From Acidobacteriota bacterium (GTDB lineage Bacteria; Acidobacteriota; Terriglobia; Terriglobales; Acidobacteriaceae): DNA of 64,000 nt. The stretch lies in NCBI GenBank assembly GCA_023410055.1, contig JAEYQK010000030.1:9092-73091 (forward strand). The letters run 5' to 3'. Both the position numbers and the translations under genes were made by a program. Positions 53,198 to 62,463 of this stretch are shown here, in pieces; position 1 is the stretch's first letter; each line of letters begins with the position of its first letter. Below the pieces are notes generated by a model. The model saw only the letters and a list, made by a program, of their open reading frames with translations, was not told the DNA's origin and searched no databases.

Positions 53198-54382
53198 CTA
53201 TAAACCTTTCTGTTCATATGGATCGCGCACGTATCCCTCGACCGCGAAGTCCTCGTCGAATCGGTGCAAGTCCAGAATCCTTATCTGTAACGCATCGTCG
53301 AGGTTATTGAACCCCTCTCCGACCAAAAACGGTACCGCTCCGCTGCCCCCCAAAAGCTTCGGGGCATAGTAGAAAAAGACTTTATCGACGATCCCGGATG
53401 AGATCGCTTGCCAGTTTACTGTCGAGCCACCTTCGATGATGACGCTGGTGATCTCCTTCTCACCCAGTCGTTTCATGACCGCCAGAAGGTCCGGCCTGCC
53501 ATGTGCGTCAACATCTACCTGCTCGACGCACACGCCTCGTTTCCGCAACTCTTGTGCCTTGGCGCAATCAGCATGAAGACAAAAGACGATAAGGTCATCT
53601 TTTGCCGTCTGCGCCAGCCTCGATTGCAGCGGAATTCTCAAAGAGGAATCCAGCACAACTCGCAAAAGTGGTCGACGACGTTCTCGCCCACTGCGGTCCG
53701 TAAGCAGCGGATCGTCTGCGATCACCGTGCCTACCCCTACCAAGATCGCATCCGACTCGTGTCGGAGTTGGTGCACATGCTGACGGGCGGCTTCGCTGGT
53801 GATCCATCCCCGCCTGGCACTAGCGGCACCAAGCGCTGAAGGCGATTCGGTGTATCCGGTGGGGGGCGCAATCTTCCCGTCCAGTGTCATTGCGGCCTTC
53901 AGAGTTACAAATGGCAGCCTCGTCTTGACGAACTTGGCGAATGACTCATTCAGTCTACGAGCTTCGGCAGCGCCCGGACCGACCTCCACCTCAATCCCGG
54001 CGGAACGCAGCTTCTCGAAGCCGCGACCTGAGACCAGCGGGTTAGGATCCTCCATCGCCGCGACAACTCTCCGGATGCCGGCCGCTATCACCGCATCAGC
54101 ACAAGGTCCGGTTCTCCCGGTGTGGCTGCAAGGCTCAAGATTCAGGTATAGCGTCGAGTCCCTAGCCTCATTTCCGGCGTCCTCCAGAGCGATTACTTCG
54201 GCGTGCTTTCGTGCTTCGTAGTTGTGAGTGCCCTCGCCTACGATCTCTCCGTTGTCGTTGACGACCACTGCCCCGACGCACGGATTTGGAGAAGCCAGTC
54301 CGATCCCCTCATGCGCCAATTCCATGGCGCGCTGCATGTACAAGGCGTCGGTCGGATCGTCTGTTTTTATCTTTGATTTCAC
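53198..54382 (-). CDS. ribD: Bifunctional deaminase/reductase RibD
   Basis: 394 residues. The N-terminal deaminase has H60-A-E62 and [11 protein letters not shown] (C85, C94) binding zinc. The C-terminal reductase (from about residue 160) has [15 protein letters not shown] and [11 protein letters not shown] for NADPH and substrate. It carries out the second and third steps of riboflavin synthesis. Its start overlaps the ftsY stop by four bases, placing ftsY-ribD-ribE in one unit. Confidence 0.95.
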   Translation of the reverse strand: MKSKIKTDDPTDALYMQRAMELAHEGIGLASPNPCVGAVVVNDNGEIVGEGTHNYEARKHAEVIALEDAGNEARDSTLYLNLEPCSHTGRTGPCADAVIAAGIRRVVAAMEDPNPLVSGRGFEKLRSAGIEVEVGPGAAEARRLNESFAKFVKTRLPFVTLKAAMTLDGKIAPPTGYTESPSALGAASARRGWITSEAARQHVHQLRHESDAILVGVGTVIADDPLLTDRSGRERRRPLLRVVLDSSLRIPLQSRLAQTAKDDLIVFCLHADCAKAQELRKRGVCVEQVDVDAHGRPDLLAVMKRLGEKEITSVIIEGGSTVNWQAISSGIVDKVFFYYAPKLLGGSGAVPFLVGEGFNNLDDALQIRILDLHRFDEDFAVEGYVRDPYEQKGL

Positions 54383-55353
54383 GCGAATAACGAGTCAACG
54401 AATGCTTTGGAATCGAACGGCAACAAGTCCCCAGCCTTTTCACCAACGCCAACGTATCGCACTGGCAAGCCCAGCTCTCGCGAGATTGCCACAACAACTC
54501 CGCCCTTTGCAGTGCCGTCTAACTTGGTCAGCACAATCCCGGTCACACCTGCGGACTGAGTGAAAAGGCGCGCCTGCTGCAGTCCGTTCTGTCCGGTCGT
54601 CGCGTCCATGACAAGCAACGTCTCGTGGGGCGCGCCGGGGATGATTCTCTCGGCCGTACGCTTCATTTTCTCCAGCTCGGCCATCAGATTAGTCTTTGTA
54701 TGCAGTCGGCCAGCAGTATCCACGATGACGTAGTCGGCATTTCGCGCTCTTGCAGCTTGAAGCGCATCGAACAACACGGCCGCCGGATCGCCACCTGGTT
54801 TTGTCTTAATGACCTCAGTCCCGGTGCGATCTCCCCAAATCTCCAGCTGCTCGATTGCAGCGGCACGAAACGTATCCGCAGCGCACAACACCACGCTCTT
54901 TCCCTGACCGCGAAGAACGTTGGAGAGCTTACCGATTGTGGTGGTCTTCCCGGTTCCGTTCACGCCCACTACAACAATGACTTCCGGCCCGGTATCGACC
55001 GTCTTCGCCGGAGCAGTATTCGCTTTCTCAAGAATCGCCAAGAGCTCTTCTTTCAGAAGTCGCTTGAGTTCGTCAACGTCCTTGATTTGCTTGCGGTCCG
55101 CCCGATCCCGAAGCTTGTCCAGAACTTCACGAGTGGTGATCGTGCCCAAATCGGCCCCAAGTAGCATACCTTCGAGATCGTCGAGCGTGGTGCGATCGAT
55201 CTCTTTCCCTATCGGGATCGACGATACGACTTCGTCTATGCGCTCGCTAAGGCTCTCACGCGTGCGTGTGACAGCCTGCTTCATGCGGTCGAAAAAGCCG
55301 CTCTTCTTTTCCTCAGGTTCCTCGTTGAAGCCGCCAAACAGCGTCTGGATCAT
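54379..55353 (-). CDS. ftsY: Signal recognition particle receptor FtsY
   Basis: 324 residues. The N domain (about 20-110) is helical, and the G domain has GVNGTGKTT (130-138), DTAGRLHTK and [10 protein letters not shown]. It docks ribosome-SRP complexes at the membrane for co-translational insertion. The acidic A domain is very short, as in many non-enterobacteria. It is the first gene of the ribD-ribE unit. Confidence 0.96.
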   Translation of the reverse strand: MIQTLFGGFNEEPEEKKSGFFDRMKQAVTRTRESLSERIDEVVSSIPIGKEIDRTTLDDLEGMLLGADLGTITTREVLDKLRDRADRKQIKDVDELKRLLKEELLAILEKANTAPAKTVDTGPEVIVVVGVNGTGKTTTIGKLSNVLRGQGKSVVLCAADTFRAAAIEQLEIWGDRTGTEVIKTKPGGDPAAVLFDALQAARARNADYVIVDTAGRLHTKTNLMAELEKMKRTAERIIPGAPHETLLVMDATTGQNGLQQARLFTQSAGVTGIVLTKLDGTAKGGVVVAISRELGLPVRYVGVGEKAGDLLPFDSKAFVDSLFA

Positions 55354-55494
55354 CCCGTCATTTCCTCGGTCTCACTGACCCTCGATGGAATTCACTATGA
55401 ATGTTCAATTATAGCCAAGACGCGCGCTGATCCACCGCAGTGCGGACGAGACTGGTTACATGCCTCTGCTACATTCATAGCAGCCAGCAATTTG

Positions 55495-57276
55495 TCAGTT
55501 GACGTGAACTTCAGCAGGCTGCTGTTCGACAGCCAGTCCATCCTCACGGCTGTTTGAGCCTCCATGGCCCTGCACAAGGTCGCCACGTTCGAAAGTCCTA
55601 GTCAGCGCGTCGACAACCGCTGGATCGAACTTCGTGCCTGAAAGTGAGCTGATGATTCGTACGACGTATTCCGGATCCATGCCCATCTGGTAAGGACGAT
55701 TCGTTGTCATTGCGTCAAATGTATCTGCCACCATCACGATCCGAGCCACTACGGGGATGTCATCCCCCTTCAAGCCGTACGGATACCCGCGCCCGTCCAT
55801 TGATTCGTGATGAAGTTCGATGCCAGGAATCATCTCGCGCAATTGCTCGACCTTGCTCAGTATGTTCGCACCTTTGGTCGTGTGGGCCTTCATCAGTTCG
55901 AACTCGTCAGGAGTCAGCGCTCCTGGTTTCTTCAAGATCCGGTCTTCAATGCCGATCTTGCCTACGTCGTGCAGTTGGGCTGAAATACGTACCCGTTCGA
56001 CCTCTTCAATTGGCAGAGCCATCTCCTTTGCGATCGCGACCGAATACCGAGTAACTCGGTCGGAATGACCACGGGTATACGGATCCTTTTCGTCAACCGC
56101 TCCGGCCAGCATCTGGATTGAGCTCAAGAACAATTCCCTGTTCTCTTCTGCGGCTCGTTTCAAGTCCGCAACGAACTTCTCCAGGTCTTCAGTCATCTTG
56201 TTGAACGTATCAGCTAGCTCTCCGATCTCAGTTCGACTCCTGAGATGTACTCTCTGCGTGAAATCGCCCTTTGCAATCGCTCTGCTGGAATCGGTAAGAA
56301 TCTCAAGCGGCGTCACGATGCGCCTAGCCGCGAAGGTGGAAATCAGGATAGTCGACAAAATCGCAATGGCAGCAAGGGCTAACGCTGTCCCCTGCATCTC
56401 GTTAACCGCCTGGTACGCTTCTCGCTGGGTCTTCTGAGCGACAACTGCCCACTCCAAACCAGGTACTCTCTTGTACGTGCCAAGGAACCGCACTTTCTCT
56501 TTGCCCACCGTCGAAGTGAATTCCTCCGTTGCGGAGAAACTGCCTTTTGTTCCCTGGTCTACAAAGTTCCTGACGATCTCAATTCCGGTCATGTCCTGAC
56601 CTGTGGCGTACGAGGGCATGGAGGCAGCCACCATTCGGCCCTGCCGGTCGACTACATAAGTGTTCAACCCTCCCTGACTTGCATCTCTCAGCCGTTGCTG
56701 TAGGAATCGGAGATCCACAAACGCAGCTACCATCCCAGCGAAGCCTGCCCCTGACTGAACAGGCGCGCTGATGATCATGATGGTGCTGCTATCCTGCCCT
56801 GTCCCAACTGAAATTGGCTGGCCGTTGTACGCTCTCCCGTCACGTGCAGCCGCAAATGCTCTGTCCAACTCCCTTTTGAGGAAATCGTCTCGAGCTATAC
56901 GTCCGTTGTCGATACCTTTCGACTCGGAGTTTAGGAGCGTAGCGTATGCGACGTCGGGGGAGGATGCGACAAACCTCTCAAGCAACGCTTTCAGTTGTGG
57001 CGATTCGACCTTCTGTCCCGACAGATCTCCGCCCGTTCCAGCCTGAACAGCACCTGCGAAGTTCCCCAGCATTACTCGCAGATTCTTCTGGCGCTGTTCT
57101 ACGTCTTCACCGAGCGACCGCACGATCGTATTCTGAAGAAGCTTTTCGTTAGTCTTGAGCTGCTCCCTATTGATCGCCACCACTCGAGTGGCAAAGAACA
57201 GCATAGGAACGATGCTAACGACTACAAGTACGCTGAGGATCACGTACAAAATCGGAATTCGCGCGGGGCTCTTCAT
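55495..57276 (-). CDS. Membrane sensor with dCache, HAMP and HD-GYP domains
   Basis: 593 residues. A transmembrane segment (residues ~9-30) is followed by a dCache-like extracytoplasmic sensor (about 40-290), a second transmembrane segment (~297-318), a HAMP linker (~320-370) and an HD-GYP domain. The catalytic HD is H436-D437, HHE lies at 489-491 and GYP at 497-499, so the phosphodiesterase is probably active. It should hydrolyse c-di-GMP in response to an external ligand, and so lower the level seen by proteins such as the PilZ protein at 26612. Divergent from prepilin peptidase. Confidence 0.93.
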   Translation of the reverse strand: MKSPARIPILYVILSVLVVVSIVPMLFFATRVVAINREQLKTNEKLLQNTIVRSLGEDVEQRQKNLRVMLGNFAGAVQAGTGGDLSGQKVESPQLKALLERFVASSPDVAYATLLNSESKGIDNGRIARDDFLKRELDRAFAAARDGRAYNGQPISVGTGQDSSTIMIISAPVQSGAGFAGMVAAFVDLRFLQQRLRDASQGGLNTYVVDRQGRMVAASMPSYATGQDMTGIEIVRNFVDQGTKGSFSATEEFTSTVGKEKVRFLGTYKRVPGLEWAVVAQKTQREAYQAVNEMQGTALALAAIAILSTILISTFAARRIVTPLEILTDSSRAIAKGDFTQRVHLRSRTEIGELADTFNKMTEDLEKFVADLKRAAEENRELFLSSIQMLAGAVDEKDPYTRGHSDRVTRYSVAIAKEMALPIEEVERVRISAQLHDVGKIGIEDRILKKPGALTPDEFELMKAHTTKGANILSKVEQLREMIPGIELHHESMDGRGYPYGLKGDDIPVVARIVMVADTFDAMTTNRPYQMGMDPEYVVRIISSLSGTKFDPAVVDALTRTFERGDLVQGHGGSNSREDGLAVEQQPAEVHVN

Positions 57277-57437
57277 TTGTGTCTCGCACTCACACTGATC
57301 ACGTCAGGGCGATAGACTGGAATTTGGGTCATTTTATCGTGAAACTCTGATATTTCATCAACATACATCGCCGTGGCAAGCATTACTTAAGTACGTCGAT
57401 TACTGACTCCAAGGTAAAACTCCGGAACCAACAACTC

Positions 57438-57466
57438 TTCTCGTCCTTTTAAGAACTGCGTATAAT
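57438..57466 (+). promoter_or_regulatory. Possible promoter of prepilin peptidase gene
   Basis: TATAAT at 57461-57466, 25 bases before the TTG start. The -35 region (TTCTCG, 17-base spacing) is weak. Confidence 0.4.
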
Positions 57467-57491
57467 CACCTCACGCTTTGAGGCAACCAGA

Positions 57492-58409
57492 TTGGACCCA
57501 TTGTTCGCAGTAGCCATATTCGCGTTCGGACTTGCGTTTGGCAGCTTCCTGAATGTCTGCATATATCGTCTGCCGCGTGACAAATCAGTGGTGTTTCCAG
57601 GATCTGCATGCCCCGGATGCGGTCACCCAATTCGCTGGTACGACAATGTTCCGGTTTTCAGTTGGCTCGTGCTCCGAGGACGATGCCGCGACTGCAAAGA
57701 AAGAATCTCTCCCAGATACGCTGTCGTTGAGTTGCTTGTAGCATTCCTATTTCTGGCGTGCTTCCACGAATTCGGATTGACTGTCGAGACGGCAAAATAC
57801 TGCGTTTTCTCTTTTCTGCTGATCGGACTCATTTTCACCGATGCGGAAACGAAACTGCTTCCAGATGCGCTAACGCTGCCGGGCTTCGCGGCTGGACTAT
57901 TGTTCAGCTTTTTGGTGCCGGTGAACGATATTCTCACCCAGGTTCTTCCGCAACTTTGGCCCGCTAGTGCGCAGGGATGGCGCATCCGATCCCTCTCCGA
58001 CGCCTTGCTGGGAGCTTTCATCGGCGCATCGTTCATCTATGGTGCGGGCTTCGCTTACAAGCTATTTCGGGGCGTTGAAGGCATGGGCTTTGGCGATGTA
58101 AAACTCATGGCCATGATAGGCTCGTTCGTCGGGCTTAGGCTGACTCTCCTGACGATACTCACCGCAAGCTTGCTCGGTGCCATATTTGGTCTGGCTTCCA
58201 TTCCTGCAGTCTGGATAAAGCGTGCCCGCCGCCGAATGACCCGGGGGCACGAACCAGCATCCTTGGCAGTCCCTCGCGCTTGGCGTTCTGCGCGAAACGT
58301 CTATCGCTATTACGCTATGCCGTTTGGTGTATTCCTAGGTTCGATGGCTCTTGTCGGAGTATTTTTCGGAAACGATATATATCGCTGGTACCTTAATCGA
58401 TATTTATGA
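57492..58409 (+). CDS. Prepilin peptidase / N-methyltransferase
   Basis: 305 residues of an A24 membrane aspartyl protease that cleaves type IV pilin and pseudopilin leaders. The zinc-binding CxxC pairs are C40/C43 and C65/C68, typical of the methyltransferase domain, and the catalytic aspartates are D117 in FTDAET and D202 in GMGFGDVK. TTG 57492 is preceded by GAGG at eight bases. It overlaps the PAS protein gene by four bases. Pilin genes are not in the window. Confidence 0.93.
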   Translation: MDPLFAVAIFAFGLAFGSFLNVCIYRLPRDKSVVFPGSACPGCGHPIRWYDNVPVFSWLVLRGRCRDCKERISPRYAVVELLVAFLFLACFHEFGLTVETAKYCVFSFLLIGLIFTDAETKLLPDALTLPGFAAGLLFSFLVPVNDILTQVLPQLWPASAQGWRIRSLSDALLGAFIGASFIYGAGFAYKLFRGVEGMGFGDVKLMAMIGSFVGLRLTLLTILTASLLGAIFGLASIPAVWIKRARRRMTRGHEPASLAVPRAWRSARNVYRYYAMPFGVFLGSMALVGVFFGNDIYRWYLNRYL

Positions 58410-59122
58410 ACGCCTTCACCAATCCGACGGCTATCCGGATAATCTTCGTCGTTGGAAGCGTCATCTTTCTGGCCTGCGCTGCCGCACTTCCTTACGCAGT
58501 TGTTCGATTCCGTCGTTCTCTGACGGACAGTGGGAGACTGGACGAGACTCCCTCTGGGACATTGCTGAGTCCCGACAGTTTCGCCTTTGCCACCTTCCAA
58601 CAGACGATCCGGGATTTGAAGGAACGTGAAAAGGAGCTTCAGGCCAAGTTCAGAGTCGAGAAGGAGCGCGCCGATGCTGCGAGTGCGCTCACGCGCAGTC
58701 TCCTGGAAAGCATTCCTTTACCATCGATAGCTCTCAATTCGGTCGGAATAGTCCAATATGCGAGCCCATCGGCAAAGAAACTCTTTGGTCGCGAGTCTCT
58801 AGTCGGCTTCAACCTGGCGAACCTTTTTGGCGATGCAGTCATTGAATCGCGGACCATTGATGCTATCGAGACTCCGGCAATTCCTGTCAGCGAATTGGTT
58901 CGGGACGCGCTTCGAGGCAAGAAACTAATACCAGGGCTCAGAGTCGAGTGCACACTTCAAGCAGAAACGCACAGCATCCTCGATGTGACCATCTTGCCTG
59001 ATAAAGACGGTGCGGGCATCGTGCTTATTGCAAATGTGGTGGTCCCATGCAAAGGGGCATGTACTGATGAGGTACCCTCGGTTGCAGAATCCCCGTGCAG
59101 CACTGGCACCGAAGAGAGCTAA
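58406..59122 (+). CDS. Membrane-anchored PAS-like protein
   Basis: 238 residues: one transmembrane helix (IIFVVGSVIFLACAAALPYA, 12-31), a coiled coil (about 66-95, DLKEREKELQAKFRVEKERA), then a PAS-like fold (SIPLPSIALNSVGIVQYASP, then AKKLFGRESLVGFNLANLFG). No output domain follows, unlike a full kinase, so it may act by dimerisation or with another sensor. Four-base overlap with the prepilin peptidase gene suggests a role in pilus or surface control, which is inference. Confidence 0.75.
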   Translation: MNAFTNPTAIRIIFVVGSVIFLACAAALPYAVVRFRRSLTDSGRLDETPSGTLLSPDSFAFATFQQTIRDLKEREKELQAKFRVEKERADAASALTRSLLESIPLPSIALNSVGIVQYASPSAKKLFGRESLVGFNLANLFGDAVIESRTIDAIETPAIPVSELVRDALRGKKLIPGLRVECTLQAETHSILDVTILPDKDGAGIVLIANVVVPCKGACTDEVPSVAESPCSTGTEES

Positions 59123-59172
59123 AATACTGTTGTTCTTCGTTGTTATTTGTGGCCGTTGAGGTGTCTAGCGAC

Positions 59173-59751
59173 ATGAATCGGATCTTGCGAGTGCTGGTCT
59201 TCTTATTGCTGGTTTCTTCCGTTGCGTTCTCGCAATCTCTGGGCGAAATTGCTCGCCAGAACAGACAGATCAAGCGAAAGCCGGCAACACATGTCTACAC
59301 GAACGACGATTTTGTGTCGTCGCCGGTCGAGAGGTCGCAGCCCAACACGACATCCGATCAAGATACTACGTCGGCGGACAAGGAACTGAGTAAGGACTCT
59401 TCAGGCGCGACCGAAAAAACTGATGCCAAGAAATCAGAGACTGAGTCCGAAGAAGCGCTTCAGAAGAAATGGGAACAATACAAGAGCCGTATTGCAGACC
59501 AGAAAGGCAAGATCGATCTGATCCAGCGGGAATTAGAGGTGGCGAAGCGGCAAAATGAGATACAGGTCACTGAGTATTATGCCGATGCAGGTACCCGACT
59601 TCGCAATCCGCAGTACTTCGCCGAACAGATGAAGAAGTACCAAGACACTATCGACACAAAGACCAAGGACCTGCAGGAAGCAAACAGCGCGCTAGAGACA
59701 ATGCGAGAAGAAGGTAGAAAGGCTGGAGTTCCGTCCACTTATCTCGAATAG
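59173..59751 (+). CDS. Exported coiled-coil protein
   Basis: 192 residues from ATG 59173. A signal peptide (MNRILRVLVFLLLVSSVAFS, then QS) precedes a Ser/Thr/Asp-rich spacer and a long coiled coil (EEALQKKWEQYKSRIADQKG, then IDLIQRELEVAKRQNEIQ). RNPQYFAEQMKKYQDTIDTK may be part of the same helix. The family is unknown. It lies 50 bases after the PAS protein gene and may be transcribed with it. Confidence 0.72.
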   Translation: MNRILRVLVFLLLVSSVAFSQSLGEIARQNRQIKRKPATHVYTNDDFVSSPVERSQPNTTSDQDTTSADKELSKDSSGATEKTDAKKSETESEEALQKKWEQYKSRIADQKGKIDLIQRELEVAKRQNEIQVTEYYADAGTRLRNPQYFAEQMKKYQDTIDTKTKDLQEANSALETMREEGRKAGVPSTYLE

Positions 59752-59902
59752 CGGATCTCGATAGCCGCCTTTCTACAGCTAAAGCACAACTTGCCGCAGC
59801 TCGTTTGGCGATACTTTAATTAGCCCCTGCCCCTTTGCGTCGTTCGCGGCACTACGGGCTCAATTGTTCATGTATCTTGTGCGCTCTTTTACGTCATGGT
59901 GA

Positions 59903-60301
59903 GCTGCAAGTCAAGCAAAACCAGGTGCGGGTTGGTACGGCGTTTCCGCGGCACAGATCTTTGTTAGCCGGAAGAATGACAACCCGCGTGGTGCCCGTGA
60001 TTGGTTTGAACCGGCTGCAAAGATAGCTGGCCTGGAGAACTACACTTGGCATTGCAACCGGCACACCTTCGCCAGTAGACTTGTAATGGCGGGAGTTGAT
60101 CTGAGGACAGTATCGGATCTACTCGGCCACCAGAGCATTCAGATGACGATGCGTTACTCACATCTGGCTCCGGACCACCGGCAAAGTGCTGTGGACAAAC
60201 TGGTTTCGGTCGCAACCGGCACCACAACCGGCACCAGCCAGGTGAGCCAGATGGCGGCGAGTGAGCGCAGAGCCGAAAGTGCTTTGGCAGCAGCAGGTTA
60301 G
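59903..60301 (+). pseudogene. Tyrosine recombinase (integrase), C-terminal remnant
   Basis: The frame is open from a stop at 59900 to the stop at 60299. It encodes the end of a phage-type integrase: RGARDWFEPAAKIAGLENYT, WHCNRHTFASRLVMAGV with the catalytic H-x-x-R box in a changed form (HCNRH), then TVSDLLGHQSIQMTMRYSHL with the catalytic Tyr in the usual position. The N-terminal half and the first arginine are missing, and nothing upstream continues it, so it is a fragment, not a gene. The remnant ends eight bases before tRNA-Leu. Confidence 0.8.
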
Positions 60302-60308
60302 ACAGCGT

Positions 60309-60393
60309 GCGAAAGTGGCGGAACTGGCAGACGCACCAGACTTAGGATCTGGCGGGGAAACCCATGGGGGTTCGAGTCCCCCCTTTCGCACCA
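60309..60393 (+). tRNA. tRNA-Leu (anticodon TAG)
   Basis: The sequence GCGAAAGTGGCGGAACTGG starts at 60309. The acceptor stem GCGAAAG pairs with CTTTCGC, the anticodon arm CCAGA-CTTAGGA-TCTGG gives anticodon TAG, and the long variable arm GCGGGGAAACCCATG fits tRNA-Leu. The T arm contains GGGTTCGAGTCCC, and CCA is encoded at 60391-60393. Confidence 0.97.
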
Positions 60394-60484
60394 GCATTTC
60401 GAAATCACTGGTCGGTTCGACCGAGCCGACTTCGGTGTTCGCTCTCCTTCGCTTCAAGCAGCAGAGAATATTGAGGAAACTTGA

Positions 60485-60781
60485 ATGGCATTACCAGTGC
60501 AGCCAAATATCAAGGTGACTAGCACCCCCGAGTACAAAGAGAACTACTCGAACAGCGTGCAGGTTCGCGTCAGTGTCTGGGACTTTTTTCTCGTTTTTGG
60601 AACTCTCCAGCAGCAGACCGAGAGTGAAGTCGAAGTTCGCAACTTTCAGGGGATCTACTTCAGCCCTCAGCAGGCAAAGGCACTGATGCGCATCCTCGAG
60701 CAGAACGTCAACAATTACGAGGCTACATTCGGAGAGATCAAACTCGACCCTCACATGTCGGCGCCCGGCGGCGTTAACTGA
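60485..60781 (+). CDS. DUF3467-type small protein
   Basis: 98 residues. It starts MALPVQPNIKVTSTPEYKEN and contains NSVQVRVSVWDFFLVFGTLQ, the core of the DUF3467 family, then FSPQQAKALMRILEQNVNNYEATFG. The function is unknown. It is directly followed by the glycosyltransferase gene. Confidence 0.82.
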   Translation: MALPVQPNIKVTSTPEYKENYSNSVQVRVSVWDFFLVFGTLQQQTESEVEVRNFQGIYFSPQQAKALMRILEQNVNNYEATFGEIKLDPHMSAPGGVN

Positions 60782-60792
60782 CCTCGACCAGA

Positions 60793-62448
60793 ATGGAAGA
60801 TCGCTACGAACGCCGGACAGTTGCCACTCGTATCGCGCTCCCCGCTCTCGCGATCTTCGCTATCATCTTCACGGTAACGTGGTTACTTCATATCTTCCTC
60901 CTGCAACTTCCCTACTTCTGGGACGAGGCCGGCTACTACATTCCTGCAGCCCGCGACCTCTGGTTGAACGGCCAACTGATCCCGACATCAACGGTCAGCA
61001 GTGGTCATCCGCCACTCGTGATGGCATGGATCGCCCTCTGGTGGAAGCTGTCGGGTTCAACTCCGGCGGTGACGCGGACTGCCATGCTGTTAATCGCCGC
61101 ATTCGGGTTGCTCGGTGTATTCAGACTGGCAAAGCACGTCGCGAATACTGCCGTCGCACTCGCAGCGACAGCGCTTACTGCCATCTATCCGGTATGGTTC
61201 GCGCAGAGTTCACTTGCACATCTTGACGTCGCGGCAGCAGCATTCACCTTCTGGGGTCTTGATGCCTACCTGCGAAACCGGCGCTGGCTGTGCGTGCTTT
61301 TGTTCGGCATTGGTGGATTGGCAAAGGAAACCGCAGTAGTGGCGCCGATTGCGCTCTGCGCCTACGAATTGATCGCTCCACGACTGTTTTCGCTTTGGGG
61401 ACGGTCCAGGCAACACGAATCCTCATCCTGCCTGCCTGTACCTGATCCTGGCGTAATCAGATCACTGGCTTTGCTGGCCTGCGTGTTACCGCTCGCGGCA
61501 TGGTTCTTGTACCACCGCGCTCACACGGGAGTCTTCTTCGGAAACCCTGAATTCTTCCGCTACAACGTTGCAGCAACCGCGAACCCCCTGCGCATCCCGT
61601 TGGCGATGATCCAGCGCTTCTGGCACGCATTCGGATACCTGAATCTCTTCGTGCTGGTCGGAGCCGCCGCAATGGCCATGTTCTATCGCCCGCTGCTGGA
61701 GACGAATGGCGAAGAACGCCCTCGTATTGCCCTTTCGGTGCAAGCTGTATTCGGCCTTGTCATTCTGGCCTATGTTGTCATGCTCTCCGTTGTCGGGGGC
61801 GCGGTGATCGCTCGCTACATGCTGCCTGTTGTGCCGCTCGTGATCATCATTGCGGTCTCGACTCTGCGAAGGCGCATCTCGTGGTGGCCGTGGGCGACCG
61901 CGGTTGTCGGACTGGCGTTTGTGCTGGCGCTCTTTACGAATCCGCCGTACCGCATCTCGCCCGAGGACAACCTCAGCTACGTTGATTTCGTGCGCCTGCA
62001 TCAGTCTGCGGCGAAGGTGATTGAGACGAGATACCCGAACAGTCGCATCCTAACTGCGTGGCCTGCTTCAGACGAGTTGACCCGACCATGGCTGCGCTAC
62101 GTGGACACGCCTCTCCAGATTCTCCGCGTGGACAACTTCTCGCTGCCTGAAATACAGCTGGCCGCCGCGCAAAGGGATCAGTATCAGGTGGCGTACGTAT
62201 TTTCTACAAAGCTTGAGCCAAGAGCACCAATGTTCGCAGCCCCCTTCTGGACACGACTACAGGAGAAGTATTTCGATTACCACAGCGACTTGTCTCCAGA
62301 GGCAATAGCGGGTCTCCTGGGCGGCAGAATCACGTATCAGGCGCACCGGGGCGACGAGTGGGTCGCCATTGTAGCAATCGAAAACGTTCAGAATGCCCAA
62401 GTCACGGGCATTAACGAACTAGCCCGCATCGAATTGGTACAGGACTAA
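60793..62448 (+). CDS. GT39-like integral membrane glycosyltransferase
   Basis: 551 residues with a long series of hydrophobic segments. The first exoplasmic loop carries the acidic pair D44-E45 in YFWDEAGYYI and SSGHPPL, as in ArnT/PMT enzymes, which transfer sugars from polyprenyl phosphate donors. The acceptor (lipid A, protein or other) is unknown. The C-terminal ~170 residues are soluble and beta-rich. The gene follows the DUF3467 gene by 11 bases. Confidence 0.82.
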   Translation: MEDRYERRTVATRIALPALAIFAIIFTVTWLLHIFLLQLPYFWDEAGYYIPAARDLWLNGQLIPTSTVSSGHPPLVMAWIALWWKLSGSTPAVTRTAMLLIAAFGLLGVFRLAKHVANTAVALAATALTAIYPVWFAQSSLAHLDVAAAAFTFWGLDAYLRNRRWLCVLLFGIGGLAKETAVVAPIALCAYELIAPRLFSLWGRSRQHESSSCLPVPDPGVIRSLALLACVLPLAAWFLYHRAHTGVFFGNPEFFRYNVAATANPLRIPLAMIQRFWHAFGYLNLFVLVGAAAMAMFYRPLLETNGEERPRIALSVQAVFGLVILAYVVMLSVVGGAVIARYMLPVVPLVIIIAVSTLRRRISWWPWATAVVGLAFVLALFTNPPYRISPEDNLSYVDFVRLHQSAAKVIETRYPNSRILTAWPASDELTRPWLRYVDTPLQILRVDNFSLPEIQLAAAQRDQYQVAYVFSTKLEPRAPMFAAPFWTRLQEKYFDYHSDLSPEAIAGLLGGRITYQAHRGDEWVAIVAIENVQNAQVTGINELARIELVQD

Positions 62449-62463
62449 ACGCTGGAAGCTCGG

